This document shows positions 9,148-19,506 of a DNA stretch of 64,000 bases, piece after piece. The stretch comes from an uncultured Pseudomonas sp. (GTDB lineage Bacteria > Pseudomonadota > Gammaproteobacteria > Pseudomonadales > Pseudomonadaceae): contig NZ_CAMPHV010000012.1 in assembly GCF_946886105.1 (NCBI RefSeq), positions 61,037 to 125,036 on the forward strand, written 5' to 3'. Numbering within the stretch: position 1 is the first letter of the stretch; each line of letters begins with the position of its first letter. The translations under genes and the position numbers were made by a program. Below the pieces are notes generated by a model. The model worked only from the letters and a program-made list of their open reading frames with translations, did no database searches and was not told where the DNA came from.

Positions 9148-10269
9148 ATGCCGCAGATGATTTTCAAAAAAGGTTTCCTTGCGCTCGCTGTAACCGCTGC
9201 AATGGGGATTTCTTCCTTGGCCCAGGCCGACCTGGTGATTGGCGTGGCGGGGCCGCACACCGGGGCTAATGCCACCTTCGGCGAACAATACTGGCGCGGT
9301 GCGAGCCAAGCGGCGGAAGACATCAACGCGGCCGGTGGCGTCAACGGCGAGATGATCAAACTGGTCAAGGCCGACGACGCTTGCGAACCCAAGCAGGCGG
9401 TCGCCGTGGCCAACCGGCTGGTCGACCAGGACGAAGCCAAGGGCGTGGTCGGACACTTCTGTTCCTCCTCGACCATTCCGGCCTCCGAGGTCTATGACGA
9501 GGCGGGCATCATCACCATTACCCCGGGTTCGACCAACCCACAGGTCACCGAGCGCGGCCTGCCGGGCATGTTCCGCATCTGCGGGCGCGACGATCAGCAA
9601 GGCATCGTTGCCGGTGACTACATCGTCGATACCCTGAAGGCCACCAAGGTCGCGATCATTCACGACAAGGACACTTACGGCCAGGGCCTGGCCGATGCGA
9701 CCAAAGCGCAGCTGAATTCGCGCGGCGTCACCGAAGTGCTCTACGAGGGCCTGACCCGCGGCGAGAAAGACTTCAACGCGCTGGTCACCAAGCTGCGCGC
9801 CGCCGGCGCCGAGGTCGTGTACTTCGGCGGTCTGCATGCCGAAGCCGGTCCGCTGGTGCGGCAGATGCGTGAACAGGGCCTGACTGCGACCTTCCTCTCC
9901 GGCGACGGTATCGTTACCGACGAGCTGGTCACCACCGCTGGCGGGCCGCAGTACACCAAGGGCGTGCTGATGACCTTCGGCGCCGATCCGCGGCTGATCC
10001 CGGACGGCAAAGTGGTGATCGAGAAGTTCCGCGCCAATGGCTTCGAACCCGAAGGTTACACCCTCTACTCCTACGCCTCCCTGCAGGCCATCGCGGCGGC
10101 CTTCAACGGCGCCGGCGAGAACGACCCGGCCAAGGCCAGCACCTGGCTGAAAGCCAATCCGGTGCAGACCGTGCTGGGTAAGAAAGAGTGGGACACCAAG
10201 GGCGACCTGAAGGTCTCCGACTATGTCGTCTACGAGTGGGACGACAAGGGCAAGTACCACCAGCAGTAA
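9148..10269 (+). CDS. braC: Branched-chain amino acid ABC transporter, periplasmic binding protein
   Basis: BraC binds Leu, Ile, Val (and often Ala/Thr) in the periplasm and delivers them to BraDEFG. The 373-residue protein has a signal peptide ending at ALA-like SLAQA (about 26). The mature part starts DLVIGVAGPHTG, typical of the LivJ/LivK family. Two cysteines (about 78 and 113) fit the family's disulfide. It is first in the operon, followed by a strong hairpin before braD, as expected for a binding protein made in excess over the membrane parts. Confidence 0.94.
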   Translation: MPQMIFKKGFLALAVTAAMGISSLAQADLVIGVAGPHTGANATFGEQYWRGASQAAEDINAAGGVNGEMIKLVKADDACEPKQAVAVANRLVDQDEAKGVVGHFCSSSTIPASEVYDEAGIITITPGSTNPQVTERGLPGMFRICGRDDQQGIVAGDYIVDTLKATKVAIIHDKDTYGQGLADATKAQLNSRGVTEVLYEGLTRGEKDFNALVTKLRAAGAEVVYFGGLHAEAGPLVRQMREQGLTATFLSGDGIVTDELVTTAGGPQYTKGVLMTFGADPRLIPDGKVVIEKFRANGFEPEGYTLYSYASLQAIAAAFNGAGENDPAKASTWLKANPVQTVLGKKEWDTKGDLKVSDYVVYEWDDKGKYHQQ

Positions 10270-10281
10270 GTTCTGGGAGTC

Positions 10282-10334
10282 CGCCGGGCTCGGCCGCTCC
10301 AAGGCGGCCGTGCCCGGCGGGCGTTTTGCCCGCC
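10282..10334 (+). terminator. Intercistronic hairpins after braC
   Basis: CGCCGGGC (10282) can pair with GCCCGGCG (10312), and GGCGGGC (10316) with GCCCGCC (10328). The two stems compete. There is no long U tract after them, so they look like an attenuator or mRNA-stabilising structure that raises braC over the downstream genes. Confidence 0.55.
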
Positions 10335-10514
10335 TGATCGCTCGTGCCGCGCGCCTGAACGGCCAATGCTCGAACGATTAGCGCCTTCCGGGAACTGCTG
10401 AGCCCCCGTTCGCCGACGCATACCTTGCGGCGGCATTCAGCAGTACCCGTCTGAAAACACACGAGGCGCGCAGGCCATGGCTGGCCTGCACGTCCCGCAG
10501 ACGAGATTGAGTCA

Positions 10515-11429
<915 letters not shown>

Positions 11430-11431
11430 CC

Positions 11432-12718
11432 ATGTCCTCAGCCATTGCAAGCAAGCGTTTCGACGTGAAAAAGAGCCTGGTCGATGCCGTGCTCGCCGGC
11501 CTGATCGCCCTGATCGTGTTCGGTCCCATCGTCGGGGTGGTCCTCGACGGCTATAAGTTCAACCTGGAAATCGAGCGGGTCGCCGCGATCATCGGTGTGG
11601 TCATGCTCGGTCGTTTCGCCCTCAGTCTGTTCCTGCAGACGCCCAGGGGCCTGGCGATTCTCGCCACCTTCGAAACCTCTGGGTCGGGCGTCCATGTGCT
11701 GGCGCCGGATCACAAGAGTCAATTGCGCTGGGTGTTACCGCTGCTGATAGTGCTCGCCCTGGTGTTTCCGTTCTTCGCCAGCAAGTACCTGCTGACGGTG
11801 GTGATCCTCGGCCTGATCTATGTGCTGCTCGGGCTCGGCCTGAACATCGTGGTCGGTCTGGCCGGCCTGCTCGACCTGGGCTATGTGGCCTTCTACGCCA
11901 TCGGCGCCTACGGCCTGGCCCTGGGCTACGAGCACCTCGGCCTGGGTTTCTGGAGCGTGCTGCCGTTGGCCGCCCTGGCGGCGGCGGTGGCCGGGGGGAT
12001 TCTGGGCTTTCCGGTGTTGCGCATGCACGGCGATTACCTGGCCATCGTCACCCTCGGCTTCGGCGAGATCATCCGTCTGGTACTGAACAACTGGCTGTCG
12101 TTCACCGGCGGGCCGAACGGCATGTCGGTGCCGTCGCCCAGTTTCATGGGCCTGGAGTTCACCCGCAGGGCCAAGGATGGAGGGGTGCCGTTCCATGAGT
12201 TCTTCGGCATCGATTACAACGCCAACTACAAGTTCCTGTTCATCTACCTGGTGTTGTTCCTGGTGGTGCTGATGGTGCTCCACGTGAAGAACCGCCTGAC
12301 CCGCATGCCGGTCGGCCGCGCCTGGGAAGCGCTGCGCGAAGACGAAATCGCCTGCCGCGCCATGGGCCTGAACCACGTGCTGGTGAAGCTCTCGGCGTTC
12401 ATGATCGGCGCCTCGACCGCGGGCCTCGCTGGGGTGTTCTTCGCCAGCTACCAGGGCTTCGTCAACCCGGCTTCGTTCACCTTCTTCGAGTCGGCGCTGA
12501 TCCTCGCCATCGTCGTGCTCGGCGGCATGGGCTCGACGGTCGGCGTGGTGATCGCGGCGTTCGTTCTGACGGTGGCGCCCGAGTTGCTGCGCAGCTTCGC
12601 CGAGTACCGGGTGCTGCTGTTCGGCGTGCTGATGGTGCTGATGATGATCTGGCGCCCGCGCGGCTTGATCCGGGTCAGCCGCAAAGGTGTGCAACCGCGT
12701 AAAGGAGTAGCGCCATGA
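11432..12718 (+). CDS. braE: Branched-chain amino acid ABC transporter permease
   Basis: This is a LivM-type permease of 428 residues. It has an N-terminal extension with two or three helices (about 15-75) and a conserved core with GLGLNIVVGLAGLLDLGYVAFYAIGAY and the ATPase-contact loop EALREDEIACRAMGLN. The reading frame is open far upstream, but the ATG at 11432, just after the braD stop, fits the family. The last bases overlap braF by ATGA. Confidence 0.94.
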   Translation: MSSAIASKRFDVKKSLVDAVLAGLIALIVFGPIVGVVLDGYKFNLEIERVAAIIGVVMLGRFALSLFLQTPRGLAILATFETSGSGVHVLAPDHKSQLRWVLPLLIVLALVFPFFASKYLLTVVILGLIYVLLGLGLNIVVGLAGLLDLGYVAFYAIGAYGLALGYEHLGLGFWSVLPLAALAAAVAGGILGFPVLRMHGDYLAIVTLGFGEIIRLVLNNWLSFTGGPNGMSVPSPSFMGLEFTRRAKDGGVPFHEFFGIDYNANYKFLFIYLVLFLVVLMVLHVKNRLTRMPVGRAWEALREDEIACRAMGLNHVLVKLSAFMIGASTAGLAGVFFASYQGFVNPASFTFFESALILAIVVLGGMGSTVGVVIAAFVLTVAPELLRSFAEYRVLLFGVLMVLMMIWRPRGLIRVSRKGVQPRKGVAP

Positions 12719-13590
12719 GCGAAGAAATTGTCCTCTCGGTCGACCGCCTGGCGATGCACTTCGGCGGGATCAAGGCTCTTAACGATGTCAGCCTGGATAT
12801 CAAGCGCAATTCCATCTCGGCGCTGATCGGCCCCAACGGCGCCGGCAAAACTACGGTGTTCAACTGCCTGACCGGCTTCTACAACGCCACCGGCGGCAGC
12901 ATCAAGCTCACCGCCCGGGGTAAGACCACCGACGTGATCAAGGTGCTCGGCGAGCCCTTCGAACTGGGCGATTTCATCTCCCCGGCGAAGTTCTTCAAGC
13001 GCCTGTACTACAAGATGTTCGGCGGTACCCACCTGGTCAATCGCGCGGGTTTGGCGCGGACCTTCCAGAACATTCGCCTGTTCAAGGAAATGTCGGTGGT
13101 GGAGAACCTGCTGGTGGCCCAGCACATGTGGATCAACCGCAACATGCTGGCCGGCGTGTTCAATACACCGGCCTTCCGCAAGGCTGAGAGCCAGGCGCTC
13201 GATCACGCCTTCTACTGGCTGGAGGTGGTCGACCTGGTCGACTGCGCCAACCGCCTGGCCGGCGAGCTGTCCTACGGCCAGCAGCGTCGCCTGGAAATCG
13301 CCCGGGCCATGTGCACGCGGCCGCAGATCATCTGCCTCGACGAACCGGCTGCGGGCCTCAACCCACAGGAAACCGAGGCGCTCAGCCGGATCATCCGCCT
13401 GCTGCGCGACGAGCACGACCTCACGGTGCTGCTGATCGAACACGACATGGGCATGGTCATGAGCATTTCCGACCATATCGTGGTGCTCGACCATGGCCTG
13501 GTGATCGCTCAGGGCGGGCCCGAGGCGATCCGTAACGACCCCAAAGTGATTGCCGCCTACCTGGGCGCCGATGAGGAAGAACTGGTATGA
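12715..13590 (+). CDS. braF: Branched-chain amino acid ABC transporter ATPase
   Basis: This is a LivG-type ATPase of 291 residues with Walker A GPNGAGKT (about 37-44), signature LSYGQQRRLEIARA, Walker B IICLDEPAAGLNP and the H-loop histidine in LLIEHDMG. An insert of about 60 residues between Walker A and the signature is usual for this family. It overlaps braE and braG by four bases each, indicating translational coupling. Confidence 0.94.
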   Translation: MSEEIVLSVDRLAMHFGGIKALNDVSLDIKRNSISALIGPNGAGKTTVFNCLTGFYNATGGSIKLTARGKTTDVIKVLGEPFELGDFISPAKFFKRLYYKMFGGTHLVNRAGLARTFQNIRLFKEMSVVENLLVAQHMWINRNMLAGVFNTPAFRKAESQALDHAFYWLEVVDLVDCANRLAGELSYGQQRRLEIARAMCTRPQIICLDEPAAGLNPQETEALSRIIRLLRDEHDLTVLLIEHDMGMVMSISDHIVVLDHGLVIAQGGPEAIRNDPKVIAAYLGADEEELV

Positions 13591-14303
13591 GTCAGCCGAT
13601 CCTCGAATTGAAGGAACTGGATGTGTTCTACGGGCCTATCCAGGCATTGAGGCAGGTCAGCCTGCATATCGACGAGGGCGAAACGGTCAGCCTGATCGGC
13701 GCCAACGGTGCGGGCAAGTCGACCCTGCTGATGTCGATCTTCGGTCAGCCGCGCGCGGCGTCCGGGCAGATCCTCTATCGCGGTACCGACATCACCCAGA
13801 AGTCCTCGCACTTCGTCGCCTCCAACGGTATCGCCCAATCGCCGGAAGGGCGGCGGGTGTTCCCCGACATGAGCGTCGAGGAAAACCTGATGATGGGCAC
13901 CATCCCGATTGGCGACAAACACGCCGATGAGGATATGCAGGCGATGTTCGAACTGTTCCCGCGGCTCAAGGAACGGCGCAACCAGCGGGCCATGACCATG
14001 TCCGGCGGCGAGCAGCAGATGCTCGCCATCGCCCGGGCGCTGATGAGCCGGCCCAAGCTGCTGCTTTTGGATGAGCCGAGCCTCGGCCTGGCGCCGATCG
14101 TGGTCAAACAAATCTTCCAGACCCTGCGCGAGCTGGCCCAGAGCGGCATGACCATCTTCCTGGTCGAACAGAACGCCAACCACGCCCTGCGCCTGTCCAA
14201 CCGCGGCTACGTGATGGTCAACGGCGAAATCCGCCTGAGCGGTAGCGGCGAGGACTTGCTGGGCAACGAGGAAGTGCGCAAAGCCTACCTGGGAGGCCAT
14301 TGA
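13587..14303 (+). CDS. braG: Branched-chain amino acid ABC transporter ATPase
   Basis: This is a LivF-type ATPase of 238 residues with Walker A GANGAGKST (about 38-46), Q-loop near SPEGRRVFPDMSVEENL, signature MSGGEQQMLAIARAL and Walker B LLLLDEPSLGLAP. It is the last gene of the operon, followed about 75 bases later by a terminator. Confidence 0.94.
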   Translation: MSQPILELKELDVFYGPIQALRQVSLHIDEGETVSLIGANGAGKSTLLMSIFGQPRAASGQILYRGTDITQKSSHFVASNGIAQSPEGRRVFPDMSVEENLMMGTIPIGDKHADEDMQAMFELFPRLKERRNQRAMTMSGGEQQMLAIARALMSRPKLLLLDEPSLGLAPIVVKQIFQTLRELAQSGMTIFLVEQNANHALRLSNRGYVMVNGEIRLSGSGEDLLGNEEVRKAYLGGH

Positions 14304-14378
14304 TCCTGTGTATTTAAGCTGCTGTGGGGACTTCGGCATCTTCTGTGTCGGCGCGCCGAAGTCGTTCTAGCTTAGCTG

Positions 14379-14415
14379 CCGCGGATCGGGACACCCTGAT
14401 CCGCGGTTCTTTTTT
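14379..14415 (+). terminator. Rho-independent terminator of the bra operon
   Basis: CCGCGGATC and GATCCGCGG form a nine-base stem with a ten-base loop, followed by TTCTTTTTT. Confidence 0.92.
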
Positions 14416-14555
14416 GGGCATCCGCGAAGGCCGCCAACGCTTCCAAAACCAGCGGAACGGCCAATACTTTGCGATGTAATTCCCTTCCTCCTGTCACCTG
14501 TTACTTGCTCTGGGTTGAAAGCGGCAAGCCACTACAGCAGTAATCCAAATCCCGC

Positions 14556-15515
14556 TTACACAAAAGTCCGCACAGCCTCGTTCATCGTCCTGCAAATGGC
14601 CGCCACATGACGATGGTCGGTGCCGCAGCAACCGCCGACAACCGACAGGCGCGGCAGCGCCGACTGCAAGGCGGCGTACTGGATGCCCAGTTCTTCCGCG
14701 TCGCCGGCATCGAGCTCGGTGCTTTCATCCAGTTCCGCATGGCTGCGTCGCGATGCATTAGCGCGCAAGCCGCGGATGCGTTGCAGCCATTCGCCGCCGC
14801 TGCGCAGCACGCTGTCGAAATGGGTCGGGTGCGCGCAATTGATCATGTAGTAGACCGCATACCCTTGCGTGGCTTCGTCGCTGCGCAGGATGGCCTGTTG
14901 CAGCGTTTCTCCGGACGGCAGTCGCCCGTCGGTCTCCAGCGTGAATGAAATCGCCACCGGCATGGCGGAGTCTCTCGCCGCCATCACGATGCCGATGGCT
15001 TCCTCGGTGTAATTCAGGGTGAATGCCGCGACCATGTCGGCGTCCGTCTGGGCGAAGGTCTGGATTTGCGTTGCATGGTAATCCCGCGCTTGCTGCACGC
15101 TCATGCGCGAGTCGGGCCGGTAACCGTCGCCGCGCGGGCCGAGGTTGCCGCTGATGACGATGCGGGTGTCCGGGGTTTCGTATTCGTCGCGGATGGCCAG
15201 CAACAATGCGATGGCCTGGCGATTGGCCTCGGCCAGTGCGCTCGCGTCGTAGCCCAGTCTGGCCGCCCAGTCGGCGTTGGCACGCCAGGTCGGCGCTTCC
15301 AGAATCAGGCCCAGGCCTTGCTCGCGGGCCATCTGCGCATAGCCGGAAAAGTAGCGGCGCAGCATGGCTGTTCCATCGCTGTCTTTCAGCAAGTCGAACG
15401 AGGCGAACAGCGGAAGCTCCAGGTGCTCGTGAAAAATCAGCGTCGTTTCAAGGCCGCCATCGGTGATGAATAACTGCTCATTCAGTTGTGGAAGGCGGTT
15501 GCGGTATTTGCTCAT
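14556..15515 (-). CDS. Homocysteine S-methyltransferase family protein
   Basis: Members transfer a methyl group (from S-methylmethionine or similar donors) to homocysteine using zinc held by three cysteines. The 319-residue protein shows the N-terminal DGGLETTL motif, a Cys in INCAHP and the C-terminal GGCCGT pair, the expected zinc ligands. It may be closer to MmuM-like or betaine-type enzymes; the donor is not clear. The ATG at 15515 has GAAGGG upstream; a longer frame to 15623 is ignored. It is divergent from the GlxA-type regulator at 15664, which may control it. Confidence 0.85.
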   Translation of the reverse strand: MSKYRNRLPQLNEQLFITDGGLETTLIFHEHLELPLFASFDLLKDSDGTAMLRRYFSGYAQMAREQGLGLILEAPTWRANADWAARLGYDASALAEANRQAIALLLAIRDEYETPDTRIVISGNLGPRGDGYRPDSRMSVQQARDYHATQIQTFAQTDADMVAAFTLNYTEEAIGIVMAARDSAMPVAISFTLETDGRLPSGETLQQAILRSDEATQGYAVYYMINCAHPTHFDSVLRSGGEWLQRIRGLRANASRRSHAELDESTELDAGDAEELGIQYAALQSALPRLSVVGGCCGTDHRHVAAICRTMNEAVRTFV

Positions 15516-15663
15516 GGTATTTTCCCTTCGGTGACGAAAATGTGAGGTGCTGGTCTGCTCGATGCGCGATGGATCGCACAACGATCGGGTTTTCGACTCC
15601 AAGGTACGTCCAGCAGGCTTCAAGGACTAAAGTCATATCTGCAACGAATCGGACGAATCGGCC

Positions 15664-16695
15664 ATGCGCGATACAGATTCCCCGGCCCGGGTGGCCATTC
15701 TTGCCTTGCCGGAAACGTCCGCCTCGGTGATCTATGGCATGTACGACATGTTCATGTCGGCGGGGCGTGACTGGGGGCTCATCGTGGATGGCTCGCCCGG
15801 CGCGGCGCTGATCCATCCGCAAGTGGCGTCGTTGCACAAGGGCGCGTTGATTTGCGGCAACGGTGTCAGGATCGTGCCGCAGGCCAGCCTGGACGAATGC
15901 CTGGGCGTCGATGTGGTTTGCGTGCCGGAACTGTTGGTGCCGCCCGGCGAATCGCTCGATGGTCGGTTTATCGCAGAGATGGCATGGCTGCGGCGCTGCT
16001 ACGAGGGCGGTGCAATGCTTGCGACCGCCTGCTCGGGAGCCATGCTGCTGGCGCAGGCCGGCCTGCTCGACGGCCACGAGGCAACCACGCACTGGGCGTA
16101 CTGCGACGTGATGGCGCGACGCTACCCGCAAATCAAGGTGCGCGGTCAACGCGCCCTCGTCGCGTCCGGCGAGGGGCAACGCCTGATCATGGCCGGCGGC
16201 GGCACTTCATGGCTCGACCTGGCGCTGTACCTGATCGCGCGGCTGATCGACGTGGATGCTGCGATGCAGGTTGCCCGGCTCAATCTGATCGACTGGCACG
16301 ACATCGGCCAGCAGCCGTTCGCGCGCCTCGCGCGTTCGCGGCAAGTGGATGACGCCGTCATCGCGCGCTGTCAGAGCTGGATCGCCGAGCATTACGCGCA
16401 ACCGTCTCCGGTCGCCGCGATGAGCCAGTTGAGCGGGCTGGCCGAGCGCTCGTTCAAGCGTCGCTTCCAGCAGGCCACCGGCATGCCGCCGCTGGAGTAC
16501 GTGCATACCATGCGCCTGGAGGAAGCGAAGCAGATGTTGGAGTCCGGCAATCAGCCGATTGAAGCGATCGCCAATGAAGTGGGCTATGAGGACGCCGGAT
16601 TTTTCAGCCGCCTGTTCCGGCGCAATGTCGGTATGACGCCCGCGCAGTACCGCAAGCGGTTCGGCGCGATGCGCAAGGCACTGGCCACCCTCTAG
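15664..16695 (+). CDS. GlxA-family AraC-type transcriptional regulator
   Basis: This 343-residue protein has an N-terminal DJ-1/PfpI-like class I amidotransferase domain (about 10-195; nucleophile-elbow-like ATACSGAML) and a C-terminal pair of AraC helix-turn-helices (about 235-335; LSGLAERSFKRRFQQATGMPPLEYV, then IANEVGYEDAGFFSRLFRRNVGMTPAQYRKRF). GlxA-type regulators control amine, betaine and amino acid metabolism. Divergence from the methyltransferase gene suggests control of that gene. It ends overlapping the convergent peptidase gene by four bases. Confidence 0.88.
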   Translation: MRDTDSPARVAILALPETSASVIYGMYDMFMSAGRDWGLIVDGSPGAALIHPQVASLHKGALICGNGVRIVPQASLDECLGVDVVCVPELLVPPGESLDGRFIAEMAWLRRCYEGGAMLATACSGAMLLAQAGLLDGHEATTHWAYCDVMARRYPQIKVRGQRALVASGEGQRLIMAGGGTSWLDLALYLIARLIDVDAAMQVARLNLIDWHDIGQQPFARLARSRQVDDAVIARCQSWIAEHYAQPSPVAAMSQLSGLAERSFKRRFQQATGMPPLEYVHTMRLEEAKQMLESGNQPIEAIANEVGYEDAGFFSRLFRRNVGMTPAQYRKRFGAMRKALATL

Positions 16696-18251
16696 CTGCC
16701 CAGTCTTCCACTGGCCCACGCTTTCAGCAACGCTCGCGGCTCGCTCCAGGTCGGGGTTACCGTGCCTATATCGGCGGTGGCGAGGGCATCCAAATAATGC
16801 AGGGCTCGGCTGAAGGAGACGACCTGCTGGTGGGCGAAGTCCGGGTCCAGACGCTCGATGCCGCCGCCGGGCAACACCTGACACAGGTAGTCGGGAACGG
16901 GGATCAGCGAGATGCCCGGAATGCCGGCGAGAAACAGCGGCTGCCCCTCGCCGAAGAACACCTTCTTGGTGCGGGGCGACAGCGTCAGGCTTCTGAGCTT
17001 GGTACGGTCCGCCACGGCCTGCAGATAGATCTGCTCCATGAGTGGGTTGGTGGTGTAGATCAGCTCCCGCTCGAGGCGCCCGGTGGGCGAGGGCCCGCCT
17101 GCGGCCCTGTCGTCCTTCCATTCGTTGCAGCCGAGATGCTCCAGGGTGAGGCTTGCCACCGCTTTGGCGTGACCGTCTTGGCCGTCCCAGAGTTCGGGAT
17201 GGCGCGCCAGCCAGGCTGTGGTCGCCTGACCTTCGGTTGTCACCTGAGGTATCTGGAAATGCCCCGTCGCCATGACGAAGACCTGAGTGCGATTGCGCTC
17301 GGCTCGCCGCGCCTGGTGCCGGGCCAAGGCGAGCAGCCCGGCGGCGCCGTTTTCTTCACAGGCGTTCGGCCCGTCGGTATGGGTGTTGATGATCAGGGTT
17401 TCACCGGCATTGTTGCCGGGTAGCACGGCGTAGAGCGTGTCGGTCCGGGCGTCCTCCAAAGCTGCATCGAGCACCAGAGTGGCGGACAGGCCCTGTTGGG
17501 CCGCGTCTTTGAGCCGCTGGCCGGTGCCGGCAGTAACCCATAGCGCCGGGCAGTCCGCATAGGGGGTGGTGAAGGGCAGCACCTGGTGCTGGGCTTGTGC
17601 GTCCGAGAGCCCCTCGAAAACGCAGATCACCCCCAGCACGCCGGCCTGACGCGCTTGTGGCAGAAACGCGGCGAGCAGCGGCCCCAGCAGCGGTGTCGCC
17701 TCACCCGCCTGGAAATCGGCCCCCTCGTCGGGCAGGCTGGATTTCCGCTGGAACATGGCGATGGCCTTCAGGCGCGAGAGGTCGATGCGTGCCACTGGCA
17801 CTATGGCGATCTTGCCGCGGGCCTGGCTGAAATCCCCGGGCTTGCCGTCGAACCAGAACAATGCCCCCGTCACCCCCTGGGGCGTGGTCATGCCGGAGTA
17901 GGGGTACTCGGCCGCCACGGCAAGCGGGCTGCCGTCCGACAGCGTCAAGGACGAGCCGCGGGCGGTCCAGCGCCGGATGTGTTGAGCATCCCGCTGGACC
18001 TGCAGGCCGAGGGCTTGGAACTCCGACTCCAGATAATCGATGGACCGGGCATGGGCCTCGCTACCGGTGAGGCGCGGCCCGAAGCTGTTGAGTCGCTCTA
18101 TCCAGCCCCAGAGTTCGTCGCGTGTGGGGAGCTGTGCCAGGTCGATCGGGGTGGCTGGCAAAGGTTCGAGCGTTTTGCTTCTCAGGCGCTGGAACGCTGT
18201 GGCGGCAAGGATTGCAGCGGCGCCACTTAATAAGAGTCGTCTCCGGTTCAT
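16692..18251 (-). CDS. M28-like metallopeptidase, exported
   Basis: This 519-residue protein has an Arg-rich signal (NRRRLLLSGAAAILAATA) resembling a Tat or Sec leader. A region about 45-130 (LNSFGPRLTGSEAHARSIDYLESEF) and the metal-site-like INTHTDGPNACEENGAAGLL fit zinc aminopeptidases of family M28 with a PA-type insert. The usual Asp after the H-x-D box is replaced by the CEENG segment, so catalytic competence is unsure. No operon partner is visible; upstream lies a repeat region. Confidence 0.65.
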   Translation of the reverse strand: MNRRRLLLSGAAAILAATAFQRLRSKTLEPLPATPIDLAQLPTRDELWGWIERLNSFGPRLTGSEAHARSIDYLESEFQALGLQVQRDAQHIRRWTARGSSLTLSDGSPLAVAAEYPYSGMTTPQGVTGALFWFDGKPGDFSQARGKIAIVPVARIDLSRLKAIAMFQRKSSLPDEGADFQAGEATPLLGPLLAAFLPQARQAGVLGVICVFEGLSDAQAQHQVLPFTTPYADCPALWVTAGTGQRLKDAAQQGLSATLVLDAALEDARTDTLYAVLPGNNAGETLIINTHTDGPNACEENGAAGLLALARHQARRAERNRTQVFVMATGHFQIPQVTTEGQATTAWLARHPELWDGQDGHAKAVASLTLEHLGCNEWKDDRAAGGPSPTGRLERELIYTTNPLMEQIYLQAVADRTKLRSLTLSPRTKKVFFGEGQPLFLAGIPGISLIPVPDYLCQVLPGGGIERLDPDFAHQQVVSFSRALHYLDALATADIGTVTPTWSEPRALLKAWASGRLGS

Positions 18252-18494
18252 GGGCTTTGATACTCCTTTGCCGCTGGCGATGGGCCGCCTCGTCTAAGTG
18301 CGATGGCCTTAGGGCGGTGAAAGCTGCGCACCGCGTGGCGCCCTCTGTGTGCTTGAAACGCCATGTCGATTGGCCTGCACCACTCGCTGGCCCCACCCGG
18401 AACAGAGCGGCTGATAACGGGGAATTCAGGGCGAACAGAAGCGTATGTCCCTATTTGGTTTTTTTTGTTCCGTTCTTTTTTGCTCGCAATCCCG

Positions 18495-18670
18495 CGCAAA
18501 GAAATAATCGCGCTATTTCAATGGGTTGACCAAGGGCAGCGGGGATTAAACCAGCGACTTATCCCAAATTGCTGTGGAGCGATCTGTGGATAAGCTGCGT
18601 ATGCCTGCCGCCAGACCGGCAAGTGTCGGGCTCGGACGCCGTTGTTGGTTTTTTGCTCAATTTCTTGTGC
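18495..18670 (+). repeat. Direct repeat, left copy, with a TGTGGATAA box
   Basis: Segments 18499-18525 (AGAAATAATC-GCGCTATTTCAA), 18556-18615 (CGACTTATCCC...GCTGTGGAGCG...) and 18645-18662 (TTGGTTTTTTGCTCAATT) recur in the same order and direction at 27421-27583. The central 60 bases match at all but four positions. TGTGGATAA (18585-18593) equals a DnaA-box sequence. This accounts for most of the gene-free stretch 18252-18779. Confidence 0.8.
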
Positions 18671-18731
18671 TGGCCTTGGCTGGTGAATAACGCCCAGTGG
18701 CAGAGCGAAATATGGCCGCGACTATCGAGAG

Positions 18732-18776
18732 GGGTTGCTGTTTGGCGAGGCGCCGCACAAAGGCGGCGACCTGATG
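18732..18776 (-). pseudogene. 3'-end remnant of a paralogue of the gene at 27634
   Basis: The minus strand can be read HQVAAFVRRLAKQQP, matching PHITAFVRRIADQQP, the C-terminus of the protein at 27634-28491. The spacing from the repeat motif TTTTTTGCTCAATT is similar in both places. The stop codon is gone and the rest of the gene is absent; it abuts the GFA gene stop. Confidence 0.6.
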
Positions 18777-18779
18777 TGG

Positions 18780-19181
18780 TCAGTCGGATTGTGGCCAAGG
18801 GTCATGAATCTCATACCAGGGGGCTTTGGATGCCACCTGGATGTGCTTCTGCTTTTCCGGGGTGAATGCTGTGTCCAGGGTGCCGAGCGCTATCGAGATC
18901 CAGTCGGCGTAATCACCCTCGCTTCTCGACCAGAACAGCGACGAGCCGCAGTGGGCGCAGAACTGGCGAAGCACGGATGGGGAGGAAGAATAGGATCTGA
19001 GGTCATCCGCGCCCTGAATCAGATGCAGGTCATTGCGCAACACACTGCCGTAGCTGGCGAATGCAGCGCCATGGCCTTTGCGACATTGGCTGCAATGACA
19101 GTGGCTCAGCGCCTTGGGGCTAGATCGGGTTGCGTATTTGATGGCGCCGCAAAGGCAGCTGCCCTGAAAGCATTCAGTCAT
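18780..19181 (-). CDS. GFA/CENP-V family zinc protein
   Basis: This 133-residue protein has the cysteine pattern of the glutathione-dependent formaldehyde-activating (GFA) fold: GSCLCGAIKY near the start, HCHCSQCRK and later FCAHCGSSLFW, giving two zinc sites. The substrate is unknown; many members do not act on formaldehyde. Its ATG overlaps the stop of a broken tetR-like frame by four bases. A second, distinct GFA gene is at 60772. Confidence 0.88.
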   Translation of the reverse strand: MTECFQGSCLCGAIKYATRSSPKALSHCHCSQCRKGHGAAFASYGSVLRNDLHLIQGADDLRSYSSSPSVLRQFCAHCGSSLFWSRSEGDYADWISIALGTLDTAFTPEKQKHIQVASKAPWYEIHDPWPQSD

Positions 19182-19477
19182 TCTGGAACGTCGCCCTGAA
19201 AACCTGGAGCCAATTTAAAGCGCAGACTGGTTGCGCTGTCCAATGGCAGCGCCTGGGGCAGGCCGTCGAGGTGCGCGCGGCTCCCCCTACCTGGTTTGCG
19301 GCAGGCAGTACCCTGCATATTGGCGAGATCGTAGCCGAGCGCGGCAAAGACCTCGCTCGCGGCCCGCACTATCTCCCGCTCTCTGGCCAGCCGGGCTTTT
19401 TGCCTTCGGCCGGGTTTGCAGTCCGGGCTCGCCGGGCCGGCTCCCAGCGGCGAAACGGCCATTCGTGCATCCATCAT
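19178..19477 (-). pseudogene. Truncated TetR-family regulator remnant
   Basis: Residues about 23-55 (PGRRQKARLAREREIVRAASEVFAALGYDLANM) look like the start of a TetR DNA-binding domain. After the first helix the sequence loses all TetR character and ends at 99 residues, where about 200 are expected. A deletion or frameshift is likely. It precedes the GFA gene and follows the SDR gene on the same strand. Confidence 0.6.
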
Positions 19478-19506
19478 TCACCTCGCTTCGCACATGTGCG
19501 GCCTAT

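Noticed and set aside
9121..10302. Minus-strand 393-codon frame opposite braC
   Set aside because: Antisense shadow; braC has signal peptide and family motifs.
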